Assembly (NCBI GenBank): GCA_033675545.1
Contig: JAWDGP010007472.1
Span: 591,424 to 655,423, forward strand
Direction of reading: 5' to 3'
From: Elysia crispata
Taxonomy: Eukaryota; Mollusca; Gastropoda; Plakobranchidae
DNA length: 64,000 bases
Part shown: one piece after another, positions 26,701 through 40,649 of the stretch
Position numbering within the stretch: position 1 is the stretch's first letter
How the letters are laid out: the number at the start of each line of letters is the position of its first letter
Position numbers and translations under genes: made by a program
The notes under the pieces: model-generated
What the model saw: the letters and a program-made list of their open reading frames with translations, nothing else
Database searches by the model: none
What the model was told of the DNA's origin: nothing

Positions 26701-27299
26701 TAAATGTTATATACATTATCTTATTTTGGTTATGCATTGTACAATGATCTCACATCACATGTTATGCCTTTCCCTGTGTGAATATGCTTCAACTGTGTGT
26801 ACTTATTGGTTTCATGCCTTGAATTACAATGCTCAGATAGTTTCTAATACTAATATGTATTCTGCATGCTATGTGATATGTACTTGCCAACATTACAAAT
26901 TCACCACTTGAAGCCACTGATATTTATACATAGTTTCCAGTGGTTCATTTTAAATGTGGGCAAGTGCATATTATGGAGAAATTGAATGTCACAGACAATA
27001 TTTTCTCATCCCTCTTGAGTACAATAATGGCAATTTCTTGTGATTATTCTGAATTCATTACTAAGTTTCATTGTTCCCACATAACATTCTTGAATTCTGA
27101 TGATTTATAATGGTTTGTTACAAAAAACCCAAACCTTATGTCTAACTATTATATGACATTACTATTTAATTATATGCATTTTTCCTTGAGAAAGTTCACA
27201 TGGGTGTTCTCCACTATTTTGTCAAGTATTGCACCTATAACACAATGTAATACAATGTAGTTTATTCAGTCTCACTTAAAATCGACCTAACACATATTT

Positions 27300-28072
27300 T
27301 CCTACACTTTGGAGTGTGATGCTTTAGAAAAGGTAGAAATTACTGACTCCTAACATGTAATGTTGAGTTTAGACACAATGAATATTTCAGTTTTACGTTT
27401 TCGGAAGGTGAATGTAGTTTGAATGCAAATAAAATTTTCCTAGCTTAAGATATCGTAAAACCCGTTACACTGCATGAAAGAGTAGCTTTTTAGCTTTCAT
27501 TTGAGTACCAACAAGTGCCCATTTGCCTGAGCGGATGTGGCGATATGACTCAAAAAAGAACCCTACCCCCTTATTTGAAGATATGCGAAAAAACGAAAAC
27601 AAGGGGGAATTACCCATGAACATGACACTTCCAAAGTAACTTATACCCATATTCCCTTACTATGAGAGGTACCAAATCAAGAAATACAGGTGTTGAAAAA
27701 TCCCAACAAAATGTTTTAGTTTCAGTAGTTTTGACATATCATAATTTTTCCATTTTGACACAAAATCTGACTTTGAACCAATATATCTTTTTTACCGTAA
27801 AAGATTTTGTAAATCTGTTTTCACCATAAGAAAGAGCATCATTTTAGCATTCATATGAGCTATAATTTGAGTACATTTGTGTAGAAAATAATTAGTTCAT
27901 GACTGAAATAAAAAAAAACACCCCCTTACTTCAACAATGCCAAGACCCCCGTAAACAACAGAGGATAACCATATGAAGATGACACTTTCCATTTGGCTAA
28001 CATCGTTTTTCTTACACCTTGGTGGGTCACCTTTCAGAAAATATGGGTGTACAAAAATCCCAGGGGGGGGGG
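27300..28072 (-). repeat. Right terminal inverted repeat of the Academ-like element
   Basis: Reverse complement of 22,811-23,583, with matching landmarks such as CTTTAGAAAAGGTAGAAAT, CAACAAGTGCCCATTTG, CTTATACCCATATTCCCTTA and GGGTGTACAAAAATCCCA. The outer end is a run of about 10 G. Confidence 0.88.
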
Positions 28073-29531
28073 TTATGGTGGGCCCAAGGTCTAATATAAG
28101 TTCGACCATAAAAGTAACATGTCGGTTTCGTTAACTTTCCTACATACCAAAATGATTAAGATTTTTTTTAATTATCTGATACTGATGCGAATTTCTGAAT
28201 GTAGTTGTCTCGAGATTGTTTTCTTTAAAATCATAATAATCCTCCACGATTTTTGCTATTAACGACTTCTTGAAGGTTTCAGCTTCTATATAAATGGAGC
28301 TAGGCGAAAAATGAAGATCATCTAACCGAGTATTTCTAGACCACCTAAGAACGTCAAACTTGGCATAAAATTGTATAAATTGCCCTAAAGATTGGAATGG
28401 TAGTTTTATTTTTCAACATACATGTAATAGTGTTTTTTTTTTTTGTTTTTTTTTTTAAATTAAAGGCAAAAAATTGATAACTATTTTCTTAAAAAACAAA
28501 AAGGTAAATGTGCCAACTACTTCCTATAAGCACAGCTGGGCAGAGGTGGCAGAGTAAAGCTGAAAGTTCACATACTATGCATGCGACAGCAGGTGTAAAA
28601 CCGTCTGAGATATGTCTCGATCTAAATGCTATAGTGTGAGATCTAATAAAGATTTTAAAAAGTTGCTTGGACATAGGTGCTAAATCTAGTGTGTAGATAT
28701 TTACAGCAGCTAGACTCAGATCAATAGATTTAGGATAATAACTCTGTTTAATCCAAATCTAATACAGATTTTTTAAACATTCAATATCATGTCCATGTGG
28801 GTTTAAATGACTGCGCGGCTAAGAATTTCCACAAGGCAGGGCTCTTTTATGCACTTTAGGCGAAAATTCACAGCTTTTTAATAAGCGTTTAAAAGGAACC
28901 TAAAAACAAAATGGGAAAGTATTATAGAATCGTTGGATTTTCTTTATTCCGAAAGAATTTAAGTTCTGCATGTTAATTTTGTTTTTAGAATAAGAACTAT
29001 CCAGATATCTAGATTTTAGGTACAGATGGATAGGTGGAGGCATATATCTGGATCGTAACTATAAGTAAAAGGATAGATATCAAAACCATTTTTAAGCCTA
29101 ATTAATACTTAGTTACACCCACCTCAGGCTCGGCAAATCGACACCAGCGTCTCGTTAAGAGAGCGGGGTTTTCAACGTGTGGTTACAATTAAACAATTTT
29201 GTATTAAGTTGAATCTATATTTATTAACTTTTATAAACAAAAAAAATAATTTCTTCTTTTTACTATCGCGGGTTGAACCATTTCACAAAAAGGATATAAT
29301 TTTTTTGCGAAATTTAATTTTTATACATTCTAAGGAATTAAATGCCTTTGAGAAGACGAGTTACAAAGTTCTGAAATTATCTGCTTTTTCTTCGCTTCAT
29401 CATCACTTCAGAAAGCTATTGGGATTTTGAGAATTGACGTAAATAGTACTTTTTTTTTTTTTGCTTCTTTTCTTTTCCGTCTTAGACAAAATAATACAGA
29501 ATGTTGAAATTTGTTAAAAGAGAGAAAGAGA

Positions 29532-29535
<4 letters not shown>
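28073..29535. other. No gene seen
   Basis: AT-rich with T runs near 28,432-28,457. No supported coding or RNA feature. Confidence 0.5.

Positions 29536-29612
<77 letters not shown>
29536..29612 (+). repeat. (GA)n microsatellite
   Basis: GA dinucleotides, nearly uninterrupted. Confidence 0.97.
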
Positions 29613-29615
<3 letters not shown>

Positions 29616-30987
29616 GGTAAAAGAAAGGGAGATATTTCTGTTCATACATGGTCTTATCACTGAGTAGCACAAAGTGTAACTGAAAGTAAATTCCGATTCA
29701 CGAAACAAAACAGGGAGGAAAAGTGACGCGAGCTGAATGAAAAATAAAAAGCTCTCGTGAAGAAGGTAATATACATGTATATCAAAGTATGAGTTTTTCC
29801 AAAAGATATTAAGGAAAATGTTGATGTTTTGTGAAGTCTGGTCTTGAAGTATGAAACAATGCTGTTCCTATGGCGAAAACGCTGCTTTGCACTTGGGTAA
29901 ACGTCGTATGTCATATTTAAAGCAAATTTACAGCAATTTATCTTTTCATCGATACCAAAATAATGGTGCGTAGGCCCATCAAATCCAATGAACTCACTTT
30001 AAAAGTACATTTTTAAGTCTTAATTCCTCTGATTCTCCTTCGTTTGCTTGAAAACGCTTTGTAATGTTATCTGTTTCCTGCATGCCATTTGAATGCTTTC
30101 CCTCCATTCCGCGTTATCTTTGAATGTTTTGCATGTTGCTTTTTGCATCGGAGTTGAGTGTTACCTAAACTAGAAAAAGAGCCAAGATGGGAATCGTAGC
30201 AATTTTGCCAACATGTAATCAAAAGTAATATTCATGTACTGAGAGCATTCCTTATGTTTTCTTCAATTGATGGTATCATCGGCAATAATCTACTTCAGGA
30301 GGGGAAAAGAGCTGCGTTTACGGTGGGAGACAGTAAGGCGTGATCTTTATTCGTTTATCATTATGAGCTTAACTGTTGGTGTTATACTGAACGTGCATCA
30401 CTCATAAACCTGTAGCAAAATACATGTAAGCACAAACCATCTTCCGCATCCAGCCGAAATCTTTATTTGCCAGGACTGAGCAGTATGGAAGCAGCAGAAA
30501 TCCCTAACTGACTTGATAATTCGATATTGTGCATTTTCTGAAATGCAACGTATTAGTATTTAGTTATGAACTGTACAGTGTAAAGCTACTGGGCGAGCCG
30601 GGGAAACGCGAAAGTCTATACTACATGAGGCCGATTAGAATCAAGCTTATTTTGTTGATCAATGTTGTCAAGATTCGTGGATAAGTAACTTAATTCTTAA
30701 TTCTAAACATATTTACATTTCCCCTTGAAGAATAAGTCGTGAATAATGATTGACTTCAACTTAATTATTATAAGACAACCATCCGTGTGTTTGAAACGAA
30801 TCGTTCTGATTTTGATAAGTTTGTTGAAAACAAAGGTTTATTGTATTTTTATATTAATTGTTTAGGGGGGGGGGGGGCGGGTGTCACGTTTGGGCCAGTC
30901 CATGAAATTTTTCAATTGTTAGGGTTTTTCAGCTTAACATCAAATGTGAGTTTAACTGATTAAAAAAATCGGTGTACGTGAGACAAT
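29613..30987. other. No gene seen
   Basis: No supported feature. A G run of about 13 lies near 30,866-30,878. Confidence 0.5.
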
Positions 30988-31272
30988 GTTAATACAATAT
31001 TTTCGACCACAGTGAATTTAAACTGATCTCACGCTATGCTGTTCATAAATATATTAATTAGTTCGGTTTAAAGTTAAAAAACGAATTGAGAAAAAAACTT
31101 CTCACAGTAACTCCTTCGAAACTAAACTATTGTTAATACAATATTTTCGACCACAGTGAATTTAAACTGATCTCACGCTATGCTGTTCATAAATATATTA
31201 ATTAGTTCGGTTTAGAGTTAAAAAACGAATTGAGAAAAAAAACTTCTCACAGTAACTCCTTCGAAACTCAAC
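30988..31272 (+). repeat. Tandem duplication, period 144 bp, two copies
   Basis: 30,988-31,131 and 31,132-31,272 are almost identical, differing by one A/G change, one extra A in a homopolymer and the last few bases. The high identity points to a recent event. Confidence 0.92.
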
Positions 31273-32440
31273 GGGACTCGCATGTGTGTTTGATCCTCAT
31301 AGAGGAGATTAACTGCTACTGTCAATTAATTGGGCTTTAGTTCCCTGTATTCAATACCAAGATTTCGAAACAGGCCTACCTTGCTTTCTGCTGCTGTTCC
31401 GGATTCTGGAGTTTGAAAAAAGAAAGAAGGAAATGAAGAATTTAAATTATCTCTTTCAAAATCTGCATTAAAACTTGATTATCTAAATGTACTTTTAAGT
31501 GTATGAACTTGACATTCAACTATAACCATTTTTTTATGGAAGGCGAAAGAAAATAATCGGGTGCCCGACTTTCTGAAATCATTTTATAATACAGATACTA
31601 TAAGCTACTGATTGATTTAGCATGAAGATAATCTACATGTATGTATGAGTATAAAGAAAAACAATCTTGAGAGCTGTGAATGAGAATTCATAAAACTATT
31701 CTGACGTTTTAGACACAAATACTTTCGCTTTCAATCTCCAACTAGAAGGTTGCTGGAATTTTGCGCTGCTGAGCCAATTTCAACAACATCATTACATGAT
31801 TGCACAATGTAGGCTACTCGATTGATGATGGTCGGTTGTTCGAATTCCCAACGCATCACGCACATATCTATGTTAAACTTCAATTTGTATGAAAACCTTT
31901 ACACATTCGCAATTCACTCTACGCATTACGCACGTGCACACATGGAAATTTTAAGCAGTTTATAACTTTTTAGTCCCTTTCAAGTTTTTGTCGTGATTTA
32001 CAATTGTGTAACGAATAAAAGACATCAAATTACAGTAAGATAGAACTCACTAATAAAGTGATCTCTAGATTGAACTTCTTCACATTCCATTTTTTATTTA
32101 AGGCTCATTCATTAAGTACATGTAAGATAACAAATTCCATCCCTGTACATGTACTATCTTCAACTCTGAAATTATGCACTTACCCAAGTGACTATCTAAC
32201 GCATCATACTGACACAAAGATGTTAAAATTTTCAGACGATTCTGTCATTCGAACCTTCTTTACAAGCACATGAGTAAAAGAGACAATGTTATCGAGTGGT
32301 ACTATAATATAGTATAAAGACAACAAATGAATAATCAAAACTTTTGGAAACGATAATATACAGAGCAATTTCCCATTAACAATCAAGGAAGGAGCAGCTT
32401 AGAGCTGTACAGTATAAATAGATGTACATGAATGGATATA
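31273..32440. other. No gene seen
   Basis: No supported coding, RNA or repeat feature. Confidence 0.5.
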
Positions 32441-32486
32441 CATATCAGCTGCTAAGGCGCAGACGTATGTATATACATGAATGGAT

Positions 32487-32534
<48 letters not shown>

Positions 32535-32570
32535 GTATATATATATCAGCTGCTAAGGCGCAGACGTAAA
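32441..32570 (+). repeat. (AT)n flanked by a 25-bp direct repeat
   Basis: CAGCTGCTAAGGCGCAGACG occurs at about 32,447 and again at about 32,547, on either side of an AT dinucleotide tract (about 32,489-32,546) and two ATGAATGGAT words. The pattern suggests replication slippage or a microsatellite-bearing short element. Confidence 0.85.
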
Positions 32571-34373
<1,803 letters not shown>

Positions 34374-34571
34374 CAGGAGTATCCTAACTTTTTGCAAAAA
34401 TGACCAGATTTGGTGACATGAAAATGTGCGGGGCCGACCATTCAGCGTGACACTCTTTGATTGAACCATTAATGTTTAAATTATTATTGACTTCATGCCA
34501 GGGGCTGCGGGTTATGTAAATTTAAATACAGGTCACATTTGGCTCGAGGACCGGAATTCGGACTGATCTGG
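34374..34571 (+). mobile_element. hAT-like MITE
   Basis: The left end CAGGAGTATCCTAACTTTTT followed by ATGACCAGATTTGGTGA, and GCCGACCATTC further in, follow the layout common to hAT-derived MITEs. The right part (CACATTTGGCTCGAGGACCG, then TGATCTGGG) is a degenerate inverse of the start. The 8-bp target duplication expected for hAT could not be made out, so this is an old copy. Confidence 0.5.
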
Positions 34572-34804
34572 GAAAAGGCTTCCCAAGGAACGGGCCGAGC
34601 AGCCGAAGTAAAGAAACCTTGTATATTATTTCACCATTTGCCACAATTAACACACTTTAAACATTTCTGTTGAGTAGGCCTGTGGGCTGGGCAAAAAGCC
34701 TGTTCTGAGCATAATTCTATTCCAGCAATGCTAAAAGGTTAGAACTGGATAACTATAACCTTTATCACTTCGGTGACCTAGCCAGTATGTAAAGGCAACT
34801 TTTT

Positions 34805-35600
34805 CTTTCTCCGCTATCCCTTCCAAAACTACTTAATTTACACTTACAGTGATGAAGTTTACTGAATTTTGATCTGCCAAGACCAGTGTCCCCTGCGTTA
34901 CACAATAAAATTAAAGAAAAGTTATGGATTTAGGACTAAAAACGCTCTTGAAAGTTGATTATATTTTTATTGTATTTGTAATAATTATAAATCCATCATA
35001 TGGTTTGCCAAATTTGTTGCGATGAACCAAATAACGTTTAAAAGACTGTTTTCAGTGGTTTACAATTTTCACAGCAGATGACGTTTTTTTTTTTATAAAT
35101 AATTGTTATTTTTTTTTTATATAAATATATTATTTAAAAAAAAAACATGTTACTTTCTTTTAATAGAGTGAAAAACTGAACAAATTAAATAAAATTAAAT
35201 GAAATTTCACCTACTCCAGCTAAAGACTAAAGCGTTACGGAAAACATGCCGTTCTGTGCAGGAAAGTTGTAGTGTTTTTGATTTTGATTAATCAATATTT
35301 TAAGAACAATAATATTGTCATCGTCGCTTTTTCTTCAAGAGCGAAGTTCGAGAATATAGACAACACTTCTGCTTCTTTCGCACGCGTTTCGTACTTCTAC
35401 ACTATTTTTTTTTTTAAATCTAGTAAGATATCGACCAGCTCAGTTAATGGTCAACAAGGAATCGTAGAAACATTCAAGATACGCTATTTTATTAATTTGC
35501 CACACTTATCTTGTCTCTGCATGAGTGATACAGATGGTGACTAGATATGAATAATTATATTTATAACATCAGCTTCAGTAATCCAGGGTAACCCAATACT
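34805..35600 (+). repeat. Dispersed repeat, copy 2 (partner at 7.0-7.5 kb)
   Basis: Aligns in the same orientation with 7,000-7,475 over several blocks. It is longer because of an AT-rich insert near 35,080-35,270. Its family is not recognised. Confidence 0.7.
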
Positions 35601-36022
<422 letters not shown>

Positions 36023-36194
36023 AAATGGTACTAGTAGTTCAATGGTGAAAATAATTACAAGAGTAAGACAGTGAGAGCAAGTTAGGCGAGCAGAGAGACG
36101 GGCTAAAAACAGCAAAGAGAAGAGAAATAGCGATTTGCTAGAGAGCACACTTAGAAACAACGGACGGATATAGAGAGAAAAGCAGGAAGATATA

Positions 36195-36198
<4 letters not shown>

Positions 36199-36263
<65 letters not shown>
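36199..36263 (+). repeat. (GA)n microsatellite
   Basis: Uninterrupted GA dinucleotides 180 bp after the compound array. Confidence 0.97.
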
Positions 36264-36266
<3 letters not shown>

Positions 36267-37479
36267 TAACAAAAATCTTGATGTATTTAAAACATGATTA
36301 AGAGAAAGGAAATCATTTTATATACGTATTAGTTCAGATCACCGTGAGAAAGAGCGGTAAAATGGTAAGGCGGTTTTTTTTGTTCCCTTCCTTTATTAAA
36401 CTTTTAGGCTGAGCAGAGAAAAATATTAAATCAACTAACCAAAATTACTCAGCAGTGCCAAAAATATAACGGGTCGGATAAAAGAGCAAACAAACAAACA
36501 TTAAAGAAGATCTCATACAAAGCAACTAGATTGAATTCTACTCTAGAATTAGAAATTTACATTAGGGTAAATAGATTGCATATCACAAATTAATACTGCA
36601 TGTGACAAAACCTAAGTGAGGAAAACAGCATACAAATCATGCAACAACTTTTTAAATACGGTACAATGATAAATGTTGAAAGGCTGCATAAAGTTCTCCC
36701 GAACAAAAAATGTTTCATAACGATACATAGTATGATCCAAGTACACGTATCTGATGCTCTGTAAAATATAACTAAACTTATGGGATATCCAGTTCAAAAA
36801 TTTAAAAAAAAAAAAAAAAACCAGAAATGCGTGTAAATCTGTCATAGGCACTGGGCTAGTAGTATCAAACACATACTAGCGAGGTAGTAAAAATTTTAGA
36901 ATTTGCAGTATAACGTGGACCAAGAAGTAACTGCTAGTCTTGGCCACTGATGCTTCTTAATAGGATAAGGAAGAACGCGTGTACATAATAAGCCTAAGAA
37001 AAGGAAGTCATGATATTACAATTTGTACTATTAGCTACTACTGACAATCTTGAGGCCCCCATTATTGTCCTTTGCTGTGAAAGAATTTTCATAGCACAGC
37101 ACGGGGAAGTGTTAAATATGAACCAGTCATGACTCTGGTCTGTTTTTGAAGAACTTCTCTAAATGCTTTTGAGTTGAAGATTACTTAGCGCTGTTGTCTC
37201 CTACTAGTTTGAGAAAATCAGTGCGGTAAAGCAATAGGCCTAAAAATATTGTTCCGCATGTATGTTATTTTCGAAATCTATGCTAAGCTGTACAAACACA
37301 ACTCATAAATTCAATTATTTTCTTTGTCTCAGTTGTGCACAACATGTTAAATATATTTGTTGTCATAAATTATATTTCAATGTCTCAGAAGTATGCAGGT
37401 GTTACTGCTAGCACTAGATTTGGTCTTTGGATTTCGACATTTTAAATACAATATTTGATTCATACCTCATTTGCTTTCA
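36264..37479. other. No gene seen
   Basis: No supported gene. An A run of 18 lies near 36,800. The 5' end of the pogo-type element may lie in the last few hundred bases, but no terminal repeat was found. Confidence 0.5.
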
Positions 37480-39852
37480 CTGTTTCAGAGGTCTGTGAAC
37501 CGAGAGTCAACTATGAAGTGCAATGTCTGCCTGTAGAAGTAGCGGTATTGGACTGAATGTGCTGAAATCCATGGGATCCCTAGAGCAACCCTGAAAAGGC
37601 ATTTAGACAATACCAATAAATATGCAAAGGGAACTATTAAGAACCTAGGAAGACAACTAGTGTTAGCTGTGCATGTGGAGGAAGATTTTGTCAAATACAT
37701 CCTAACTTTGGAAAACATGTTTTAGAATGAGGAGGAAAGAACTGATGAGGCTGGCTTTCCAAGTAGCAGAAAAAATAGTATATCTCATGTACCTAATACT
37801 GAGCTGAAGTCAGCCGGTAAAACATGGTACAAAAAGTTTATAGATCGTCACAATAACAAGCCTTTACGGCAGCCAGAAGCTACTTCTATCGGAACAGCCA
37901 GTGGGTTCAATAAGCAGGTTGTCACAGAATATTTCGATTTATTGGAGGATATTGTTGACAAGAACAAGTTGACTCCACTACATTTATATAATGTTGATGA
38001 ATCAGGACTATGTGGTGCAAAAGCGGTATCAAAAAGTAATTGGACTCAAGGGAAAACATCAAATGGGGTCCATCTCAAATGCTGAGAAAGAAATAAACAC
38101 AATTGTCTGCTGCAACAACGCAGCTGGAATGTATGTACCACCTCTAATTATCTTCAAGCGCCAGAGGGTGCCATCTGACCTGAAGTGAAGGACGGTGCTC
38201 CATATGGCACAGAATGGATGGACTCGGATATTTTTTTGCGGTGGCTGCATTTGGGAAGCCATCGCCGAACAAAAAGATCCTGTTAATGTTAGATGGACAA
38301 GGCATCCATGTAAAGAACTTGAACGCCGTACTGTTGGTAAGGAAAGAAAATATTATGCCGTCTTTACCACCTCACACCACGCACAAAGCTCAGCCGCTAG
38401 ACTAAACTTTTTCCAAATACGATCAGACATTGGAACGGTGGCTGAGAGATAATATTGAAAGACCTGTCACGCTTTATCTAGTGTCTCGGCTTTTCAATGA
38501 GGCATATTGCAAGGCTGCGACAATGACAACTGCTATCAAGGGGTTCGCTAGTTGTATCATTTGGCCTTGCTCAGAGATGTTTTGTGAGAGTGAATTTATG
38601 CCATCTTTCTCGACCTGCAGCCAACTGTTTCCACATCACAAATGCCTATGTTGCCTATCACTATGTTAGCGACAGCAGGCCAAAAAGACTGCATCAGCGT
38701 CAGCAACAACAGCAGCCCAACAATCGACTGCATCAGCGTCAGCAACAACAGCAGCCCAACAATCGACTGCATCAATTTCAGCAACCACAGCGGATACACA
38801 ACCGATTGCACACATATCAGCAACAACAGTGGATACACAACAGACCGCGCCTGAGTCAACAACAACAGCGAATCATCAGACTGCACCCTTGTCAGCACCA
38901 CAAAACCAACAGCATTAGCAACGTCATAGACTCTACAAGATGAGTATGCAGTCTTTAGAACAAAACACGATGGCAGATGTTTCTTCAAAGTGTGGCTAGT
39001 GCGTGCGTTTGATCCAATTTTGCAATTGGACAGAATCAGTGGTGGGCCATTTCCAAATCCCATTGTTATGTTGCAGGAAACACCACAGGCAGATTCTTTG
39101 TGTAATAGAATGATTGATTTTTGCTTGAAGAAATTTGAAATTTTGTCTGAGTATATCAAAGATGAATTTTTTGAATGCTGACATGCCTGCACAAATAAGG
39201 TACTCTTCTTTGTTTTATCGTGTGAGTGCTATGATGAACCTAGACTGCATGGCTGGTGATTTGGAAATTAATTATACATCTCAGATATTAAAAAAAAAAA
39301 CAATAAGATTGCTGTAAAGGATAAAGGGAATGTGCTTAAATATGGTGAGGAATTTGATGATTCAGATCCAATTTATTTTTATTCACTCCTATTGGGCAAA
39401 CGTCTGGTCATTATAACACACTGAGACATAAACTCTACGAGAATGTAGCGCCTTTTGAACACATCTCATTTTTTATACAGCATGCCTTGAGATTCCAAAG
39501 CTTCCTCCAAAAAAGGCAAAACGGTGTGAGAGAAAATGAAAAGCAGAGGTCTTGGCTTCAAGCCCATACAAAACAATGCTGGAAAATGCAAGCACGAAGT
39601 CTGAAAAGAAAAAATGTGTACCAAAAACAAACCCAGCCGCAACTGGCTGACACAAAGAAAAGAAAAGGTTGTAAAAGTAACAAGCAGGGAACTAGAAAGG
39701 ATAAACCTACATCTAGCTGGTATTGTTTAATGTGTGATGAATGTGTTGAAGAAGAAATGATATGTTGTCGTGATTGTGGAAAATGGGTTCATGTTGACTG
39801 CGCTGGAACCGATGACATTCTTTTTGTATGTAAATTATGTTCTTCCTTTTGA
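37480..39852 (+). pseudogene. Decayed pogo/Tigger-type (DDE_1) transposase with C-terminal PHD-like finger
   Basis: Plus-strand coding signal in changing frames follows the order of pogo/Tigger (Jerky-like) transposases. A Psq/CENP-B-like helix-turn-helix is seen first (IPRATLKRHLDN-like, then KYAKGTIKNLGR). The catalytic core follows: LYNVDESGL with the first Asp, CNNAAGMYVPPLIIFKRQR, LLMLDGQGIHVKNL with the second Asp, LPPHTTHKAQPLD, and GFASCIIWPCSEMF. A Ser/Thr/Gln-rich linker at 38,690-38,940 is encoded by tandem ~39-bp units. The best open stretch, 39,487-39,849, carries a basic region and a C-terminal zinc finger with Cys-pairs CLMCDEC, CCRDCGKWVHVDC and CKLC, like a PHD finger. Several frameshifts and stops make it a dead copy. 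Terminal inverted repeats were not found. Confidence 0.8.
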
Positions 39853-40597
39853 TATTTTTCCTCTTTGTGATTGGTCCATAATGAGATCCACGGTGGTCTA
39901 CATAATTCATTGAGGTTCTCAATATGTACCAGTTGAAACAAATTGTAAAATGTTAATTTTGTACTTTTCTTTCAAACCTAACTCTAAGATATTTTTAATA
40001 TACAGTAGTGTAGGTATCATTGCGAAGCATTCTTTCCAGCAGGTATCCTTCTTTTGGCTATTGTGTATTTGAAAAAGTGATCCATATTGGAAGCCTTTCC
40101 CCAACCATCTGGATGCTTACACAGTGTGTACTAAGGGAAGAAAATGATAATGAAGGAAATAGTGAGTGGGTATGAAACGTACCCTCTTTTTAATTTCCTG
40201 TTAAAAGACGTTTCATCGATAAATTGTTATGAGCAAACGTTTTTCCCGTCCGTAAAAACCATCCCAGAGAACATGAAAGCTTTTATTACTATAAAGGTTT
40301 TCAAAAATGCTTTTACAGGCACAAAAATAACAAACTATAAAAACCTAACAAATCAAATCAAGCAAGTTAAACAACAAGTACAATTAGTTTAAAAATCAAG
40401 AATATTTAAAATGGGTAATTGAAAAGATGCCAATATACAGCATTTTAATCCAATACCTAATATCATAACAATGAATGTTTTGTTCCTGATGGAGTCAAAT
40501 AATTTTTCTATCCAGAAATCCATAATTGCACAGTCGGAAGTCAACATTCGTAAATGATGTTTACCAATTTACTGTATTAAAAATATGACAAACAAAA
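39853..40597. other. No gene seen
   Basis: An 82-codon plus-strand frame (40,144-40,392) has no domain. The stretch separates the pogo element from the 3' end of the minus-strand host gene. Confidence 0.5.
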
Positions 40598-40603
40598 TTT
40601 ATT
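40598..40603 (-). promoter_or_regulatory. Poly(A) signal of the 40.6-59 kb host gene
   Basis: AATAAA on the minus strand about 47 nt past the stop codon at 40,650. Confidence 0.6.
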
Positions 40604-40649
40604 TGTAACCTGCAAGTGGTAATCCAACAAAATTTCATCACACAAAATT

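Larger units (their letters stand above)
22805..28075 (+). mobile_element. Academ-like DNA transposon with ~760-bp terminal inverted repeats and XPG/FEN-like gene
   Basis: A unit of about 5.3 kb is bounded by long inverted repeats (22,811-23,583 and 27,300-28,072) whose outer ends carry a C or G run and then GGGATTTTTGTACACCC. Between them lies a decayed gene with FEN1/XPG-like acidic motifs. Long inverted repeats plus an XPG-type nuclease fit the Academ superfamily as described in the repeat literature, but this name is from memory and not from a search. Target-site duplications could not be fixed because the ends lie in homopolymers. The element sits between zinc-finger exon C and the pogo element and has no visible link to host genes. 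Confidence 0.7.

Noticed and set aside
38596-39192. 198-codon minus-strand frame
   Set aside because: Antisense of the repeat-coded linker of the pogo-type transposase; its Leu/Ser repeats come from the tandem units.
40144-40392. 82-codon plus-strand frame downstream of the pogo element
   Set aside because: No domain and no continuity with the transposase.
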